A stretch of 64,000 nucleotides of DNA from Gymnogyps californianus (Eukaryota > Chordata > Aves > Accipitriformes > Cathartidae): positions 992,001 through 1,056,000 of the forward strand of contig NC_059479.1 in the NCBI RefSeq assembly GCF_018139145.2. The letters run 5' to 3'. The notes beneath the pieces were generated by a model. The model had not been told where the DNA came from. It was given only the letters and a program-made list of their open reading frames with translations, and ran no database searches. Shown piece after piece: positions 46,721 to 59,320 of this stretch. How positions within the stretch are numbered: the first letter of the stretch is position 1; each line of letters starts with the position of its first letter. The translations under genes were made by a program, and so were the position numbers.

Positions 46721-49700
46721 TAAGAATCAAAAAGGGGAAAGAGGAAAGTTAGGGAAAGGAAGGACAAAACGCTGCAGGGGCTCACTGGCGACTCAGCTGA
46801 GGCTGGGCGGTGCTGGCGGGGGTCAGCAACGGACCCGGCCTGCCTGCTGGGCAAGCGTGCCCTGCCCGTGGCACTGCCTGTCCCTCCAGGCCGGGCAGGT
46901 CTGAGCTCTGCCGTGGGGCTCGCTGCAGCCTGGCAGCCGGGCACTGGCTTGTCATGTCCCTCTTTCTGGAGCAAACACGCTCGTCGGCATACAGCAGGGC
47001 AGCGACACACACGTCTCTTGGTGCAGCCCCAGGACTTACACAGCTTCTTTTTGCAGCGTCATCGGAGTTTTCTTTTTCTTTCTGGCCGTGGTAAAGCTGC
47101 CTCTGCTGGAGGGAACCTCGGGGCACTTGCATGTAACCTGAAGTACCTCCAAGCAGCGAGCACGAGCCCTGCCCGCGGATGCCCCAGCTCCCACCCTCAG
47201 ATCTGCTCATCAGCTCGACACCTCGAGTGCAAGCCAGGCTGTGAGCAGAGCCAAAAGGGGGAGCAGCAGTATGGGGCAGTGAGCAAGCGTCCGCTTCCCA
47301 GGTCATCACAAAGCTCCATTTTCTGTCTTTCGTCAGGACTAAAAACCCAAGAAATGCCAGGATTCGTTCAGGATGAAAACTCTCCCTGCGCAGAAGGTCT
47401 GGGCATTATTCAGAGACCTGGAAGCTGGGCTTAGACCGCTTACTGGCCTGCCAAGCACTTGACCCTTGGATTTAATGGCTTATTGGGCTTGGCTGAACCT
47501 CCCACATCTCTCCAGGACTATGCACAGGCTGTTTTGTGCTTCAGAGGAACGATGAGGATAGCGAGCGACTCTTCCTCCCGGCTGACCCATGCCGCTGAGC
47601 CTGGGGCAGCCCCACTGGCCATGTTTGCTGCTGCTGTTCTCGCCTCCATGGCCGCATCGTCACCCCAGATAACCTACGGCCAACGGAAGGGGAGGGAAAG
47701 CTCCGGAGCCAGCTAGCGAGATGAAGACAGACAGATTATAAGGTGTTTATGCTTTTGCAAAATTAAAGTCCTGAAGGCGAGACAGGTTTACATTGGCAAA
47801 GAATTAATGGTTTGATGTAGCACAAGGGGACAGCAAGAGCAGAGAGAGGGGCCATCTATCAGCATGCACTGATGGCATAAAGGAAAGAGATGCAGGCATA
47901 AATCAGGTCCTGTGCAGGAAATAAGCAGGATGGATGACAGGCAGTAGCTGGTGATCTGTTATTCCTACAGCGTGCCAGAAGATGCAGAAAATGTAGCTGG
48001 GTGCTTCTAGATCTCATTTCAGCAAGCGCATATTGGATATCTCCGGGCTGGATGGAACCTTCCCTGTACTTGGCAACTGCCGGGTCCCAAGGACAGGGGC
48101 AGCAGAGCAGCCCTGTGCGTGCCCACATGCCCTGCAAGGAAGCTGCGCAGGCTGGGAGACCCATCCGAGGCAGAGAGGGACCTGGGTGCTTCACTCCCCC
48201 TCTCTGGAGGTGTCTATGCCCAGGTACCATCTCCACATCCTTGAAGGAAATGAGCCCAAAGTGAAGTGTCCCCAAGCAGAGGAGGTTTATCTTCCCTTGG
48301 ATGGTGGCTGAAGCGGATTAGGGGATGCTCAGCCTAACGCTGCCATGAATGGACCTTTCTGCAAAGGACCTTCGCAGCGTGGCCCTGCCCCGGGCTCATG
48401 CTGGTCCCAACACATCGGTCCTCCTGGCGTCTTTGCATCGCTTTCCCTCCCTGCTGTGTTGTTCCTTGCTCAGGCACTGCTTTGGAAACGTGGGCACTCT
48501 CCTAAGGCAGACGAAACAGAAACTAGGCTGCTCCATGGGCTTAGACTATTCTCCAGTTTGCAATTCCCCAGTTTTAAGATTTTGGGCCCAGTTTTATCTG
48601 GTTATTCTCCAGACCTCCCCAGAGCAGTCTCTTGTGCTGCTCTGCACTTCAAATGGAAATGAGACCTTACACGTTTAATTGAAGCCAATTTCCTCCCTGT
48701 TGTCGGGTGAGCGAGGGGGGATTAATGGGGGCCAAGGCTCAGTCCTCTGGAGACACCCAAACATTTCAACACACGGGGCAACCCTGGAACGGTGGAAAAC
48801 GCGATGGGGAGCTGGAGGTGACCGGGGCTGATCAGGAGCAGCTGAGATACATAAATCTCTTGAACCATCAAGAGCCGCTACCTCCCCCCACCCCTCTTTA
48901 TTTAAGCTATGTTTTTTGAATGAAACCTGAAGCAATTAAACTCTCTTTCATCAGATGTCCTGCCTTCAATTTACCTCCTGCTTAGCAATATCACAGGGAA
49001 AGAAAGGACATGGGAGGCTCCTGCAGCCTTGCACAGGGCTGGGTGGGACGTGGCGCAGAGACAACCCGGCCGAGTCCCACTGCCCTGGTCCATCCCTGCA
49101 GCCTCCATCACCCTTGGCAGCAGCCCTCGCCCGTGGGTCACCTCTGGAGGGGAAAGCTGCTGGTGAGAAAGCTGGAGAGGTGTCCTGCAAACCGGGGTGG
49201 TCTTCATGTAACGCAAGCCTCGCGCAGCGAGGAGGGAAGCAAGGCTGCTCGGAAAGCAGGGGGCATTTACAGGGTGGGGAGACACCAGCGCAGAGGGTGA
49301 TGGCTGGGGATACAGGTGATGCTCACAAGGGTCCAGCTCCCATGCAGCTTCTCAGTCTGTTTTAAGACCCTGCTCAGCCAGGTCGGAGCAGGACACCGTC
49401 TTCCCCGCTTGGGTCCATCAGATGCTGTCCCACCATCTCCCCTCACCCCGCCTGGGTGCTTGTCCGTGCCATTCCCGGAGGATGAAGAAGGGCTTTTGCA
49501 GGGAGGGACGAGGGCGTCAGTGTGATGCTGTGACATGGGGGGAGCTCGAGCCCCCTCCCCATCAGCCGTGCCGTGGCCCCCACTGCTCCTGGGAGGAAGG
49601 GGAATACCACAGCTGTGCGAAGCTCCTGCAACGCTCAACCCTTCCCCGCCTGCGATAAAGCAGACCCAGTGACAGATTATACATCGGCCAGAAAAGCTGT

Positions 49701-52700
49701 GAGATCGGGGTTTGTTTGGACAGTTTTAGGGTTGCTTCGAGGCTCCCTGAGAGCCAGCTGCTGTCAACAACCAGCGAGCGCAGCCCCTGCAGGGACCCGG
49801 CCTCGTCTCCTGGAGGTCCTACCCCCGGGGGCCGTGGCGTTGAAGCCTCCCTCCTGGCTGGGGAGGAATTGCTGCTGGTTTTTCCCACCCACCGACCCCC
49901 CCTGGCCCCGAAGGTCTCCTGCTGACAAGCACTGGGATGCAGCCGGTCCGAACGGCCGTCCCCGGTCCTCACTCCTGCCTTGCCCAAATGAGGGAGGACA
50001 AATCAGCCCAAGCGTGGCAGATTTGGGATTGCTCGAAAGGATTTAGGATCCCGCAGGATCACCTGCCTGCCGTCGCACAGGCAGCGAGCCCCGCTCTTGA
50101 GCAGTCACCCCACCCTGGGGAAGACGTGGTGCCATTGCCGTGCCAGCACCCGTGGGGAGGGCGGCCGGGGGGTGCAGGGGGTTGAGCTCCGCAGGCAGAG
50201 CACGCCCCCCCACACCCCCCCCCTTTTATTTTACTGTGGAGCCTGAGCCTAAACCCATTCCCTGCTGCGAGGCTGAAGCCCACAAACATTAACCCTCCGG
50301 CTATAAAACATGACTCGGTGTTTAACAACCACACAGCGAACCACAGTGATCCTAAAAGCTGCACTGAAATTCCCAAGCCAAGGGCTGCAACTGGTATTAA
50401 TTAGTTCTTCCTCCGACAACTTTTTTTTGGTGCCACCAGGTGGTAACAACGTGTATCTCAGCGATGTCACCGGGAGCTGGCTGTCCCCTGATGCCACCCG
50501 GTCTTGGACAGCTGCTCTTAAGCCACTGGTGGGTGGGAAAGAAATCACCATGTGTTGGGGCATCCATCTCCAGGGAGCAGCGGCGGAGCATAAATCCTCC
50601 CTGGAGCATTGCATGGCAATGGGGGCCACTTGTTTTGAAGGATGGAGGGATCTTATCCTGCCACCAAATGTCAATTTTCTCCAGTGGCCCTTGGAGGAAA
50701 AGGGCTTTGCATGAGCAACGTGTGACAGTGATGCAGAGGGGAGAGCCTCGATGGTGCCTGCCTTGACTGACTGCTCCACTGATGGAGCAGTGTCCTGAGC
50801 GTGGCTGTCCCCAAAGCAGGCACTCACAGGGCCCCTGGGCTGCGGGGACAACGGGAGGACTGGGGACACGGCAGGATCTCTCCTCGGGAAACCCTGAGCC
50901 TGGTCCCCAGGCAGGGGCGGGAGGAGGATGCTGGAGGTGGGGAAGGGCAGAAATGACCTCAGCGATAAACACTCCATGATAAAGCTTCTTTCTGGGCTTT
51001 TCAGCAGCCCTTATTGCCCACAGGAGAGTTGAGCTGCATAGAGCGCTTTTCATACGCTACATCCTGCCCGTCCTCCTGCCCGCCCCGGCTCTGCTGCTGC
51101 CCCTCCATCTCTCATCAGGCAGACGGTCCTGGCTTTATTTTTTCAAGCTGGAAGAAAGTGAAAAACCTTTGATGCCAGGAAGCGATGGAGAATATTTTCT
51201 GCTCCCAAAATAAAAGATAAAATTTTCCAAGCGTCTCCTCTTCTCCTGCAGCCCCCCGCCACCTTCCCCATCCCTCGCCTCCCTGGTCTCCCCATCTCCC
51301 CCTGCTTCCCACCTCCCTGACCAGGTGAACTCCTCAGCAGAGCCGGTTGTCATCTTTTCAACACCTCGTTTTTCCCCTCGCTCTCGGTGTGCAGGGAGCG
51401 ACTCTTCCTGTTTACACACCTCCGGCTCTGGAGCCGGAGGCGAAACAAAAACAGCTTTCATTCAGTGGAGGGGACCGCGGGAGATGGAGCAGCCCCGGCC
51501 GTGGTACCCACCACGTCACCTCTCCCTTCCATGTGCCCGTTGCCCGCCGCCCTGGGATGGCCGAACTGCTCCTCCCCGGGGATCCCCGCACTCCCCCTGT
51601 GCCAGGATCCAGCTCCTTCCTCCGGGTCGGCTCCCTCCTCTGCAGGGAAATGCCCAGCCTGGCCGATAGCTCAAGGCGGCTCCTGGACATCACCCGCCGC
51701 GGCTGCCCGTGGTCACTGGCACCTTCCCGGGCAGCGCAGCGGCCGCGGAGGGTCCCATCCCTGTTATCACACGGCGGTGCAGGTTGCAAAGCTGAGTTTT
51801 AAACGACAAGGCGGGTGAAGCCATTTTGAGGAGCGCAGGCTGCTGGCAGCCACCGGCCTGACCTCTGTGCGCTGTTTTCACTGTAATTTATTAAAGGCTG
51901 GGCCCATCCCAGCCCTGCCTGCGCACACCAGGGAAGGGGGAAACAACCCCGCTCCTCTGCAGCTGCAGCGTATCAGAGCCGCTGAGCTTTTAATTGGAAA
52001 GAAAAACTCCCACCCCTCTCCTCGTGTAACGGGATTGTCTCCGTCCAAAGGTTTTGCCTCAGGGCTGTGCTCCGGGGAGTTTCACAACTGCTTCGTGTTT
52101 GCAAAGATGCCCGGATGGAGCCTCCGCAGTGCCAGCAGACATGGCACATCCGTGTGTGCACATGGAGACACGGCCCACGCCGGAGCCTGTGTCTTCTGCT
52201 GGTCCTGTGCCTAGGAATGAGTCCTTCTCCAGGTCCTCGGTGTCTCCTGAGCCCCAGCTGAGCACTGCACAGACTCGCACGAGGGTGAAACATGGGTGGT
52301 TGAACAGACTGATTTGCTCCGCCACACAAAAATGCAACTCACAGGGTTAGCGCCGAGGACCTGGAGACTGGCAGCCCCCATATATCCCTTCCCATGCAAG
52401 AGGCATCGCCGGGTACTGCAGGTGGACACGGGAGCACGGAGCCCCCCGGAGCAGTGGGCACCGTCAGGGCATGCCGTGCTGGAGGAGGAGACCGAGCAGA
52501 CTTGAGGAACCAGCTCTCAACGCCAGACTGCTGCCGGGGCTGACCGCCGGCAGGAATGACCCGACACCACCCCTGCCTGGTGATGAGCATCGCTCCTCTA
52601 CCCTGCTCCCCAGGGCCACGCAGATGGGAGCGGGCTGGTTTTGTTACAGCTGCTGGCTGATGCTCCTTTATTCATATATTATCAAAGTCACATTTCCTAA

Positions 52701-52919
52701 GATGTGACAGAAAACATACAGATGAGGGAAAGAAGTAAAGTTTGCTGAGCAGAGCGGGATTTTCGTGCTACTTGGGGGACTGTGTCCTACTTTCTGGTGT
52801 TTCTTTTCCTCCCTGACAATACTCCAAGGGCAAAGCCTCTGAGGACGCCCAGCCCTTGACCTTCTTAGGCAGGCAGAGCTTGCTCAGACGCAGCCTCCCC
52901 GATGGACCCTGGGCTGGCG
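46721..52919. other. GC-rich unique sequence, no gene seen
   Basis: No supported gene. Features are C runs in 50204-50223, a short near-palindrome CCTCCGGCTC/GAGCCGGAGG at 51419-51440, and a polypyrimidine tract at about 51226-51312. AT-richer patches at 47720-47870 and 48880-48960 are unremarkable. The longest open frame (50249-50977 -, 242 codons) overlaps a 218-codon frame in another phase, and neither has a domain. Confidence 0.5.
51226..51320. repeat. Polypyrimidine-rich tract
   Basis: About 90 bp dominated by C and T on the + strand (CTCCTCTTCTCCTGC, CCTCGCCTCCCTGG, CCCCATCTCCCCCTG). Low-complexity, not a regular tandem repeat. Could adopt triplex structure if mirror-symmetric segments exist; none was confirmed. 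Confidence 0.65.
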
Positions 52920-53480
52920 TCTGAATTAAGGATGTTGATTGCACTCAGATTCTAATTTACTCGACTTGCTACTAGGAAGTCATCAGAAAAGACGTTTTAA
53001 AATCATTCAGGGAAAACTCAGAGCATAAAATTTTAATTGCCACCTTGTGAAATAAGGTTCTCCCGGGCTGGCCAAGCCTGCCTGCTTTGCCAGGGGTGGA
53101 TGGGGATGCGCTCCTCGCCAGCTCTGCTGCCGTGGGCAGCGGTGGGCGGACAGGAGGACAGGGACGGCGGATGATCGGCTGCTGTACGTGCCGTAGGACT
53201 TTGATCTCTATAAGCAGTTTAGGGAAAACATTTTCCCTCCGACACCAGCAGTGGCCCTGGGTCGGGCACTCTGGGCACTCATCTCCCATCATAGCTCAAA
53301 CTTTCGCCCCTTTAGCAAAACCCTTCTGATATTTATGATAAATGCCACCTTCACCTCTGGAGCATGATTGAATTATTCATAGTAACCTGTTTAATAGATT
53401 AATTCTGCTTGGTTTCAGACTGAAAATTGCCTCTGAACAGCTTTCAATTTTGGTGATGTAATTCAAAACATAGAATAAAA
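52920..53480. promoter_or_regulatory. Two AT-rich candidate regulatory blocks
   Basis: 52920-53060 and 53320-53480 are AT-rich; the GC-rich interval 53070-53180 separates them. The second holds ATATTTATGATAAATG (near 53329), TGATTGAATTATTCATAG (near 53366) and GATTAATTCTG (near 53397), with PBX-, POU- and homeodomain-like cores. No coding potential. Call from composition and motifs only. Confidence 0.3.
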
Positions 53481-55339
53481 AAAAAATATCTGGGCCCTTG
53501 GCCGGTCCCTGAGCAGTGTGAATACTGGATGCTGGCCGCAGCGGCCGGGCTGCAGGGGCTGGCTCTGCCTGGGCATGCACACCAGCCACGGGGCACTGCT
53601 GCTGCCCCTCGGCCGGGGGGCTCATTCCAGGGTCTGCCTACCCCCGCGTGCATCGGCATCACCTTCGGGGGCTCTGCGTGGTGACCTGCGTGGGTTACGG
53701 TGCTCTCCTGCAAGGGCAGTCCATCCCCACTTTTCCCCCTTTTTTAGAATGAAATGAAATTAGGCTTTCTGCAAGTACGCTCTTCTATTTGTGGATAAAG
53801 TCTGACATTCGTTTCAGATTATCTAAGGTGGGGATTTCGGGCAAGCACCCAGCAAGGTTTCAGAAAGAGGAATTAGCCCAGTCTCTGCCCGACATTGGTT
53901 CAGGCCCTGCTAATAGATGCTTCTGATCTGGGATGCTGCCAGCTCCATCCCACGCCAGGACACCCCCTCTGTGCAAAGAGGTCCCTCTCGCTCCTTTGGC
54001 GCGTGGATACCGTTGTGGTTTGGGTGAGCAAAATCTCCATCCTCTGCCCGTACAGCTTCCCGCATTTGGAACTAATTCCTCCGGCAGCTGTTACCAGCTA
54101 CTGACTTCAGAAGCCAGGCTGAACAGGGGATAATTATTTCTGCTGCAGCCAAAAACACTTTAGACCTTTGGTTTGGCTTTGAATATTCTTATTAAGCATC
54201 ACAAAACTGAGGATATTTGAAAGAACAACCCAAAGCCAAGCTGACCATGGCGGCAGCCCGTGCCTGTGCAGCCTGGCAGCACAGCCCTGCCGCTGCGGCT
54301 GCCTGCACAGGCGCAGCCCGGCGTCCCAGCCCCGGGAGCCTCTGCAGGCACCTGCTGCTGGGCTGCCAGCACGAGGCAGCGTCTGTACATACATACGTGC
54401 CCACCTAAAATTACGTGCATTGTGTGTGCAAGTGGAAGAGAGAAAAAGAAATTCTTTTGGCGTACTTCCCGCGGGGAGCCCCCTGTGCCGTTAGCTCCTG
54501 GCGCTGAAGGAGATATACCTGGGAGCTTCCCCAGCTCCCCTTTCCCTTGCCTATCTGTTTGCTAATGAGTGTGCTAATATCGCTGCTTGCCTGTAGCAGC
54601 AATGACGTACCTGCCAAGCCGATCTCCAGTGAAGATGGGTCTGTCCTTTTCTCTCTCCCCCTAAATCCACTGAGATCTTAAATGACTTCTGTAGAAGAAA
54701 TGAGAGAGAGTTCCCTGCCTTGACCCCCCTCCCCTTTCCTCTAGGCAGAGAAACTGAATATGGTGCCACCACTTGGCATATATCCTCTTGAAAACACAAT
54801 TCCATAAACTCTTCAACTTTTCCCGCTGGCTCCTTGAGCACACACAATAGGACGATAAAAATCCTTACAAATGTACATTCTCTCCAGAGCCACTTGTCTT
54901 TTTCCGCAAACAAAAGGACGCTGCTGGTTTGAAAGGCTGGGAGCAGAACTGAGGGGGACCCCATTAGAAAACCCCAACAGTGAATAGAGTATTTCCAGTC
55001 CACAGGCAAAAAACGCATTAGCTCCTCTGTGCCAGCAAGGAGCTACCGAGGTCTTGGTAAGTTATTCCAGCTCTCTGCCTTCGTATTTATACCACGCTCC
55101 TCTGAGCACCGGCACGGCGCTGCAGAAGAGAGACCTTTTATGTTTGAAATGCTACCGGCTTCCTAAATCCTGGGGCGGGGGGAGGTACCTGCCTTTCTGA
55201 GCCCTTAATATCTCTTCCAGGCAAAGCAATCCCTTTCTCCCTGTCCTTCCCAACGTGCCAGTCAACTCTCCCACATACCAAAAGGGTGACAAAGCCACAG
55301 ATTTATCTTGCCTCCGTTTGACCCACCGGTGACAATGTT
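53481..55339. other. Unique sequence, no gene seen
   Basis: GC-rich at 53500-53700 and 54240-54370. An AT-richer patch at 54130-54235 includes GAATATTCTTATTAAGC. Open frames are short and without domains; a 155-codon - frame (54551-55018) has no recognisable similarity. Confidence 0.5.
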
Positions 55340-55640
55340 TTCTTCCAGGGCAGCAGCAGCAAAGGGAATTAAAGCTCAACAATGTCTCCATGTCACCGAG
55401 CCGTCAATCTACTGTGAAAATAACACCAGTGTGCGGCTTGCTTGGTCTCATCTGCTTGGAATTAATACTAATTCCAAAATGAAAGTAGATTGCCGTCCAC
55501 TTTGCTACTCACATGGACTCAGATTGGGCTATCAATCTCCATCTGAAATAAAGCACCTCGCAGTCTTGTGTCCCAGTGCAGAGAGACCAAATGAAAACCT
55601 GGGATGTATTTTCTGGGTAAGTCTTGCTTTGTTTGTTCCA
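55340..55640. promoter_or_regulatory. Candidate conserved non-coding element with a 9-bp-arm palindrome
   Basis: Unique lower-GC sequence with the perfect inverted repeat TTGGAATTA/TAATTCCAA (55456-55464 and 55469-55477) around ATAC. Its centre gives two TAAT-type homeodomain cores facing each other, as bound by paired-class homeodomain dimers, though the spacing is not one of the classic ones. No coding potential. Regulatory role inferred. Confidence 0.35.
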
Positions 55641-56219
55641 AAGTCCTGGCCAAGAGCATGTGCCTGCTGATGGCGGGAAGGGACAGTGCAGAAGTCATTT
55701 CTCTTTTCAATTTAAAATACAGAGATGCCCACGGGAAATGTCTGTAAAAACCTCGGAGAGTCCTGAACACCTGAAGACAGGCAAGGAAGAGAGAAGAGCT
55801 GCTCATCTGTGCAAGAGCCATCCAGGCCTTGGAGAGGAGCCGTACGCCATCTCTTGACGAATTATTCCACATGTACAAAATAATTTCTGCATGAAGACAG
55901 GGACCTAACCCTGACCAGGTGGAGACACAGCCCCTACACTGTAAAGGCTCTGGGGGGTATGGATTTGGCCTCACGGGGGGACAAGAGGCGTTCCTGGGCG
56001 GGGAGAGCGTCTGGCTGGGGGTGGGAGATGGCCAGATCTCCAGGGACCCCAGCAGCGATCCTACCGGGGGTATTCTGATACGTGGGATTAGGAGCAACCG
56101 AAGTCCTACCCCAGGCCCCCCACTCTAATCGCAAGGCCAGCTTGGCTCGAAGCCACCTTTCCCTCCCTCCTGAGAGCCTGCACCCACTGCAGCTTGGTCA
56201 GACCTAAAAGCACAGCCCA
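55641..56219. other. Unique sequence, no gene seen
   Basis: Moderate GC, no recognised repeat or gene. A 192-codon - frame (55519-56097) spans much of it; its composition is more balanced than most here, but it has no recognisable domain. Confidence 0.45.
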
Positions 56220-57150
56220 GAATTAGCTAAAACACACCAGGGTTTGTGTTTAAAACAAACTCACGTAAATCCATACCAGATAACTTGTGAAAATCTTCTA
56301 AATCCCCTCTGTCCCCCCCTGTAATGTCCTGCACATCTTAGTTACTCGGCGACGGGTACTGAGAAAAAAGATCAGGCTGGCAGGCTGAAGACCGACTGTC
56401 CCCAGCACACACACGGCCTCACTCCTCTCCCGGAACACGACAAGTTTGCGACTGGAACTCAGAAAATTACTCTGCCTTCCCCCTCATCCTTCCTCTGAGC
56501 AAGCTCCTGGCCTTATACAATTATTTATCTGCTGGTAAGAGGCAAATCAAATATCATTAAGGCGAGTCTAGCAGCGAAGAGCCGGATGCTGGCTGTCAGA
56601 ACTGCACTTTGCGAAGCAATTCAGACCAGCGGACACGGGCTCTCCTTTCCCTCAGATACACCAGTCGCCCTGCGAGTATCCCTAAGTATCTCCTAACCAA
56701 CATATCAATTAAGTTACACTTCGGCTAGCGCGTGAGTGCGCCTAGGACTGTATTGATCCTCAGCCACCGCAGTGTGCAAAGTCTATAATGGCCTCGGATG
56801 AGACATCCCAACCAGGGAAGCTGGATCTTCAAGCATCTGATAGATCAATAGCTTTCATAAACCAGACTGAAAAATAGGGGAGAGTAATAATGGTAACAGA
56901 AATGCTGGGCTACACTTACAGAAGAAAAACAATTTGAAGAAGAGCAAATAGCAACATTGATCATGCCACTATTTTCCCATTTTTATCTTTCTTTGCGAAA
57001 GTATTCGGCTAACTCCAGACAATACAAACCTTTATTTACACTGCAGTGCAATTAGAGGCTGTACATTGTATTGCTGCTCTTTACATTTCGAGTGCGCTTA
57101 TGCTATTTAGAGATAACCCTTGTTTTAATTAGGTAAATTGCTTGGGCAGT
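56220..57150. promoter_or_regulatory. Strong candidate conserved non-coding element (~0.9 kb)
   Basis: The longest stretch in the window without any open frame of 60 codons or more (about 56135-57128). It is AT-rich unique sequence without simple repeats. Seen: CAATTATTTATCTG near 56518, CAATTAAG at 56706-56713, ACCGCA (RUNX-type) at 56766-56771, GATAGATCAATAG near 56840, and TTAATTAG at 57125-57132. The density of mixed TF cores and freedom from repeats resemble ultraconserved-type enhancers of developmental genes. Conservation is not visible in one sequence, so this stays an inference. Confidence 0.48.
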
Positions 57151-59139
57151 CCCCCTCTCCCCCCTCCCCTGCACTGACGAACCCTTGTCTTGGGAGGGAG
57201 AAGTGCGCGTCTCACACACACAGTGAGTCCATGGGAAGAGGGGCAGAGATGCTTTCCTCTTGCGTTACAGCATTTGTGACAAAGGGACTGGGTGCTGCTG
57301 GCTGGGCAAACCCAGGGCCCAGCCCTGAAAACATCCCCTGCATCAGCAGTGGGACTCATTTCAGAGCAGTTTTAACACCGTGCAAATGCTGCCCTGGAGA
57401 AGGAGACCGGCCACAACGCGTGCTGTGATGCCCCAGGGAGACGTGGCACTGCTGATGCTCCGGAGACCCTGGGCTGTGAAACCCCCAAAAAGTGGAGGTG
57501 GGGAGCCCCAGAGGGAAGGCGGCCCCGTGGGGGATGCTGCCGGCGGGGCTCTGCTGCTCGCCCTGCCGCTGCGCTTAACCACAGCCTCGCGTGTTGCTGC
57601 CCTGCCCTCGCTATGAGAACTGGTCGGCAGAGCTGATTTTCTGGCTTGACGACATAGCCATCCGTACAGAGGCACGCTCAAGCACGTCGAGATGTTCTCA
57701 GTCGTTGGGCTGGGAGGCCGGAGGGCAGCCAGAACTGCTTCGATGGTATCTGCATCGCAACGGTGACACGGCCCCACCGCAGCTTGCTGCTCGGGAGTGG
57801 CGAGCGTCTGCCACAGCAGGCTGGAAGAATTATGTGCGGTGTTTAGGATTAAATGCATGCTATTCTTGGCGGTACCTGAACAGATGATATCTCTTGGAAT
57901 ATACCTGACTTTTTTTTTTTTTTTTTAGAGATCTGATCTGCAGTTGTTGACAAGTTTTGCCAAACAACGTCAGGACTGGGGTTTTCTGCAGGATGCACCA
58001 AGCAACGCCTGAAACCTGGGGCTATAACGGAGCCTTGCAAGGAGTGTGTTAGGCCTGTCAAGGAGTTAATAAAGTTTATTGAGTCTTTGAGCCGTCAGTG
58101 TCTGTCTGATCCTTCATCAAGGTCTACAGCAAAACTGCCAGGGAAAATACATTTGCTCGTCAGAGGCAGGTGGTGAAATAATGCAGGATGCCAAATGCCA
58201 GGGCAAGGCTGGCAGTGGGGATGTGTGGTGAGGAGGTGACCTCGTCGAGAGCTGGGTTAAATCCAGGAAATTTTAGATTTAAAAGGAACAATTTGCAGAA
58301 ACTGTCATGGAAGTTACTATAAAGGTAAAAGCAATCAAACCAGAACACAGCTCTGCGGTTCGCGAGAGATTTATCTGTCATCTAAAGAAGAATCGTGTCT
58401 TGTCATGGTAACTGGCAGATTTGCTCAGTGGAAGTACCAGAGAGATGTCCTGAGACTGCAAAGTGGGTAGAAAGCCCAGGGAGACTCCAGCAAGAGGAGA
58501 GATCTCCCGGGGGTGCCAGACCCCATCCCCTTCATGTCATGTATAGAAATGGGCTGTCTTTACTTATTTATAAGTTTCAATTAATTTCTTGCCCTGTTCC
58601 TGTCGTGGCTGAGAACAACAAAGGGAGATAACATTGATGATGGACAGAACCAATTCCCCATCCTACCCGAAGCCTCACATCGTGTTTACTTGGATGTGGG
58701 GCTCTGCTCTGGTTTTGGCCCGTTGGACCGGCACCGGTGGCACGCCTGCCCCGGGGACACCGCTCCGAGCCTCCTTACGGCAGGATTGCACCGGCAGAGC
58801 TCTCCTGAGCAAACCTCTGCCTCGGCCTCCTCATGATGGGTCTGTCAGGCTGGAGCAATCCTGGGAGAAGTTCAGTCCTTGGAGGTCGACCCAGGCAAAC
58901 AAACTTGTGAAACGTCTCCTCTTCCCCCCGTCGCTTCAAACACGTCCACTCCATAGAGCCATAGGGAAAAAAGTGGCCATCTGTTTGGAGTTTGCTTTGA
59001 AAAGAAAAAGAAACCAATCTTCTCGGACAGCATCTCCCAGAGCCTGTTACTCATCCGCTGATCCCTCTGCAGCCTTGGCACAGGGAGCAACTCAGCAACG
59101 ATTTTTCAGAAAACCAGAGTCCAGGAGAGAGCCTGGTTT
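57151..59139. other. Unique sequence, no gene seen
   Basis: Contains a run of 17 T at 57910-57926 and the hexamer AATAAA near 58068 within GGAGTTAATAAAGTTTATTG. That could be a polyadenylation signal, but nothing upstream supports a transcript. Open frames to 182 codons (58634-59182 +) lack domains. Confidence 0.5.
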
Positions 59140-59320
59140 ACAATTATTCTTCAGTTACATAGGTAATTTTAACTGGTATTAGCTGATCCTGTAAAGTAAT
59201 TGAAGCCAGGAGGTCTGGGGCTGCTGCGCTGTTATTATCACCATATGCCATTGGAAAAACAATGGCTGATGGCTGTCTTTTAAAGTGGTTTTCAAAACCC
59301 TCTAATTCAGTCTTTCCAGG
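59140..59320. promoter_or_regulatory. Candidate regulatory block with paired SOX-like cores
   Basis: CCATTG (59248-59253) and CAATGG (59260-59265) form an exact inverted repeat around GAAAAA; each arm is a SOX-like core. Upstream are GGTAATTTTAACTGG and AGTAATTGAAGC. Small, lower-GC and non-coding. Inferred from motifs only. Confidence 0.3.

Noticed and set aside
51419..51440. Near-palindrome CCTCCGGCTC/GAGCCGGAGG
   Set aside because: Ten-base arms with no loop in GC-rich DNA may well be chance, and no neighbouring signal gives it meaning; noted only inside the segment description.
58050..58085. AATAAA hexamer as a gene 3' end
   Set aside because: The hexamer is common by chance in AT-rich DNA, and no upstream exon or convincing downstream GU-rich element could be tied to it.
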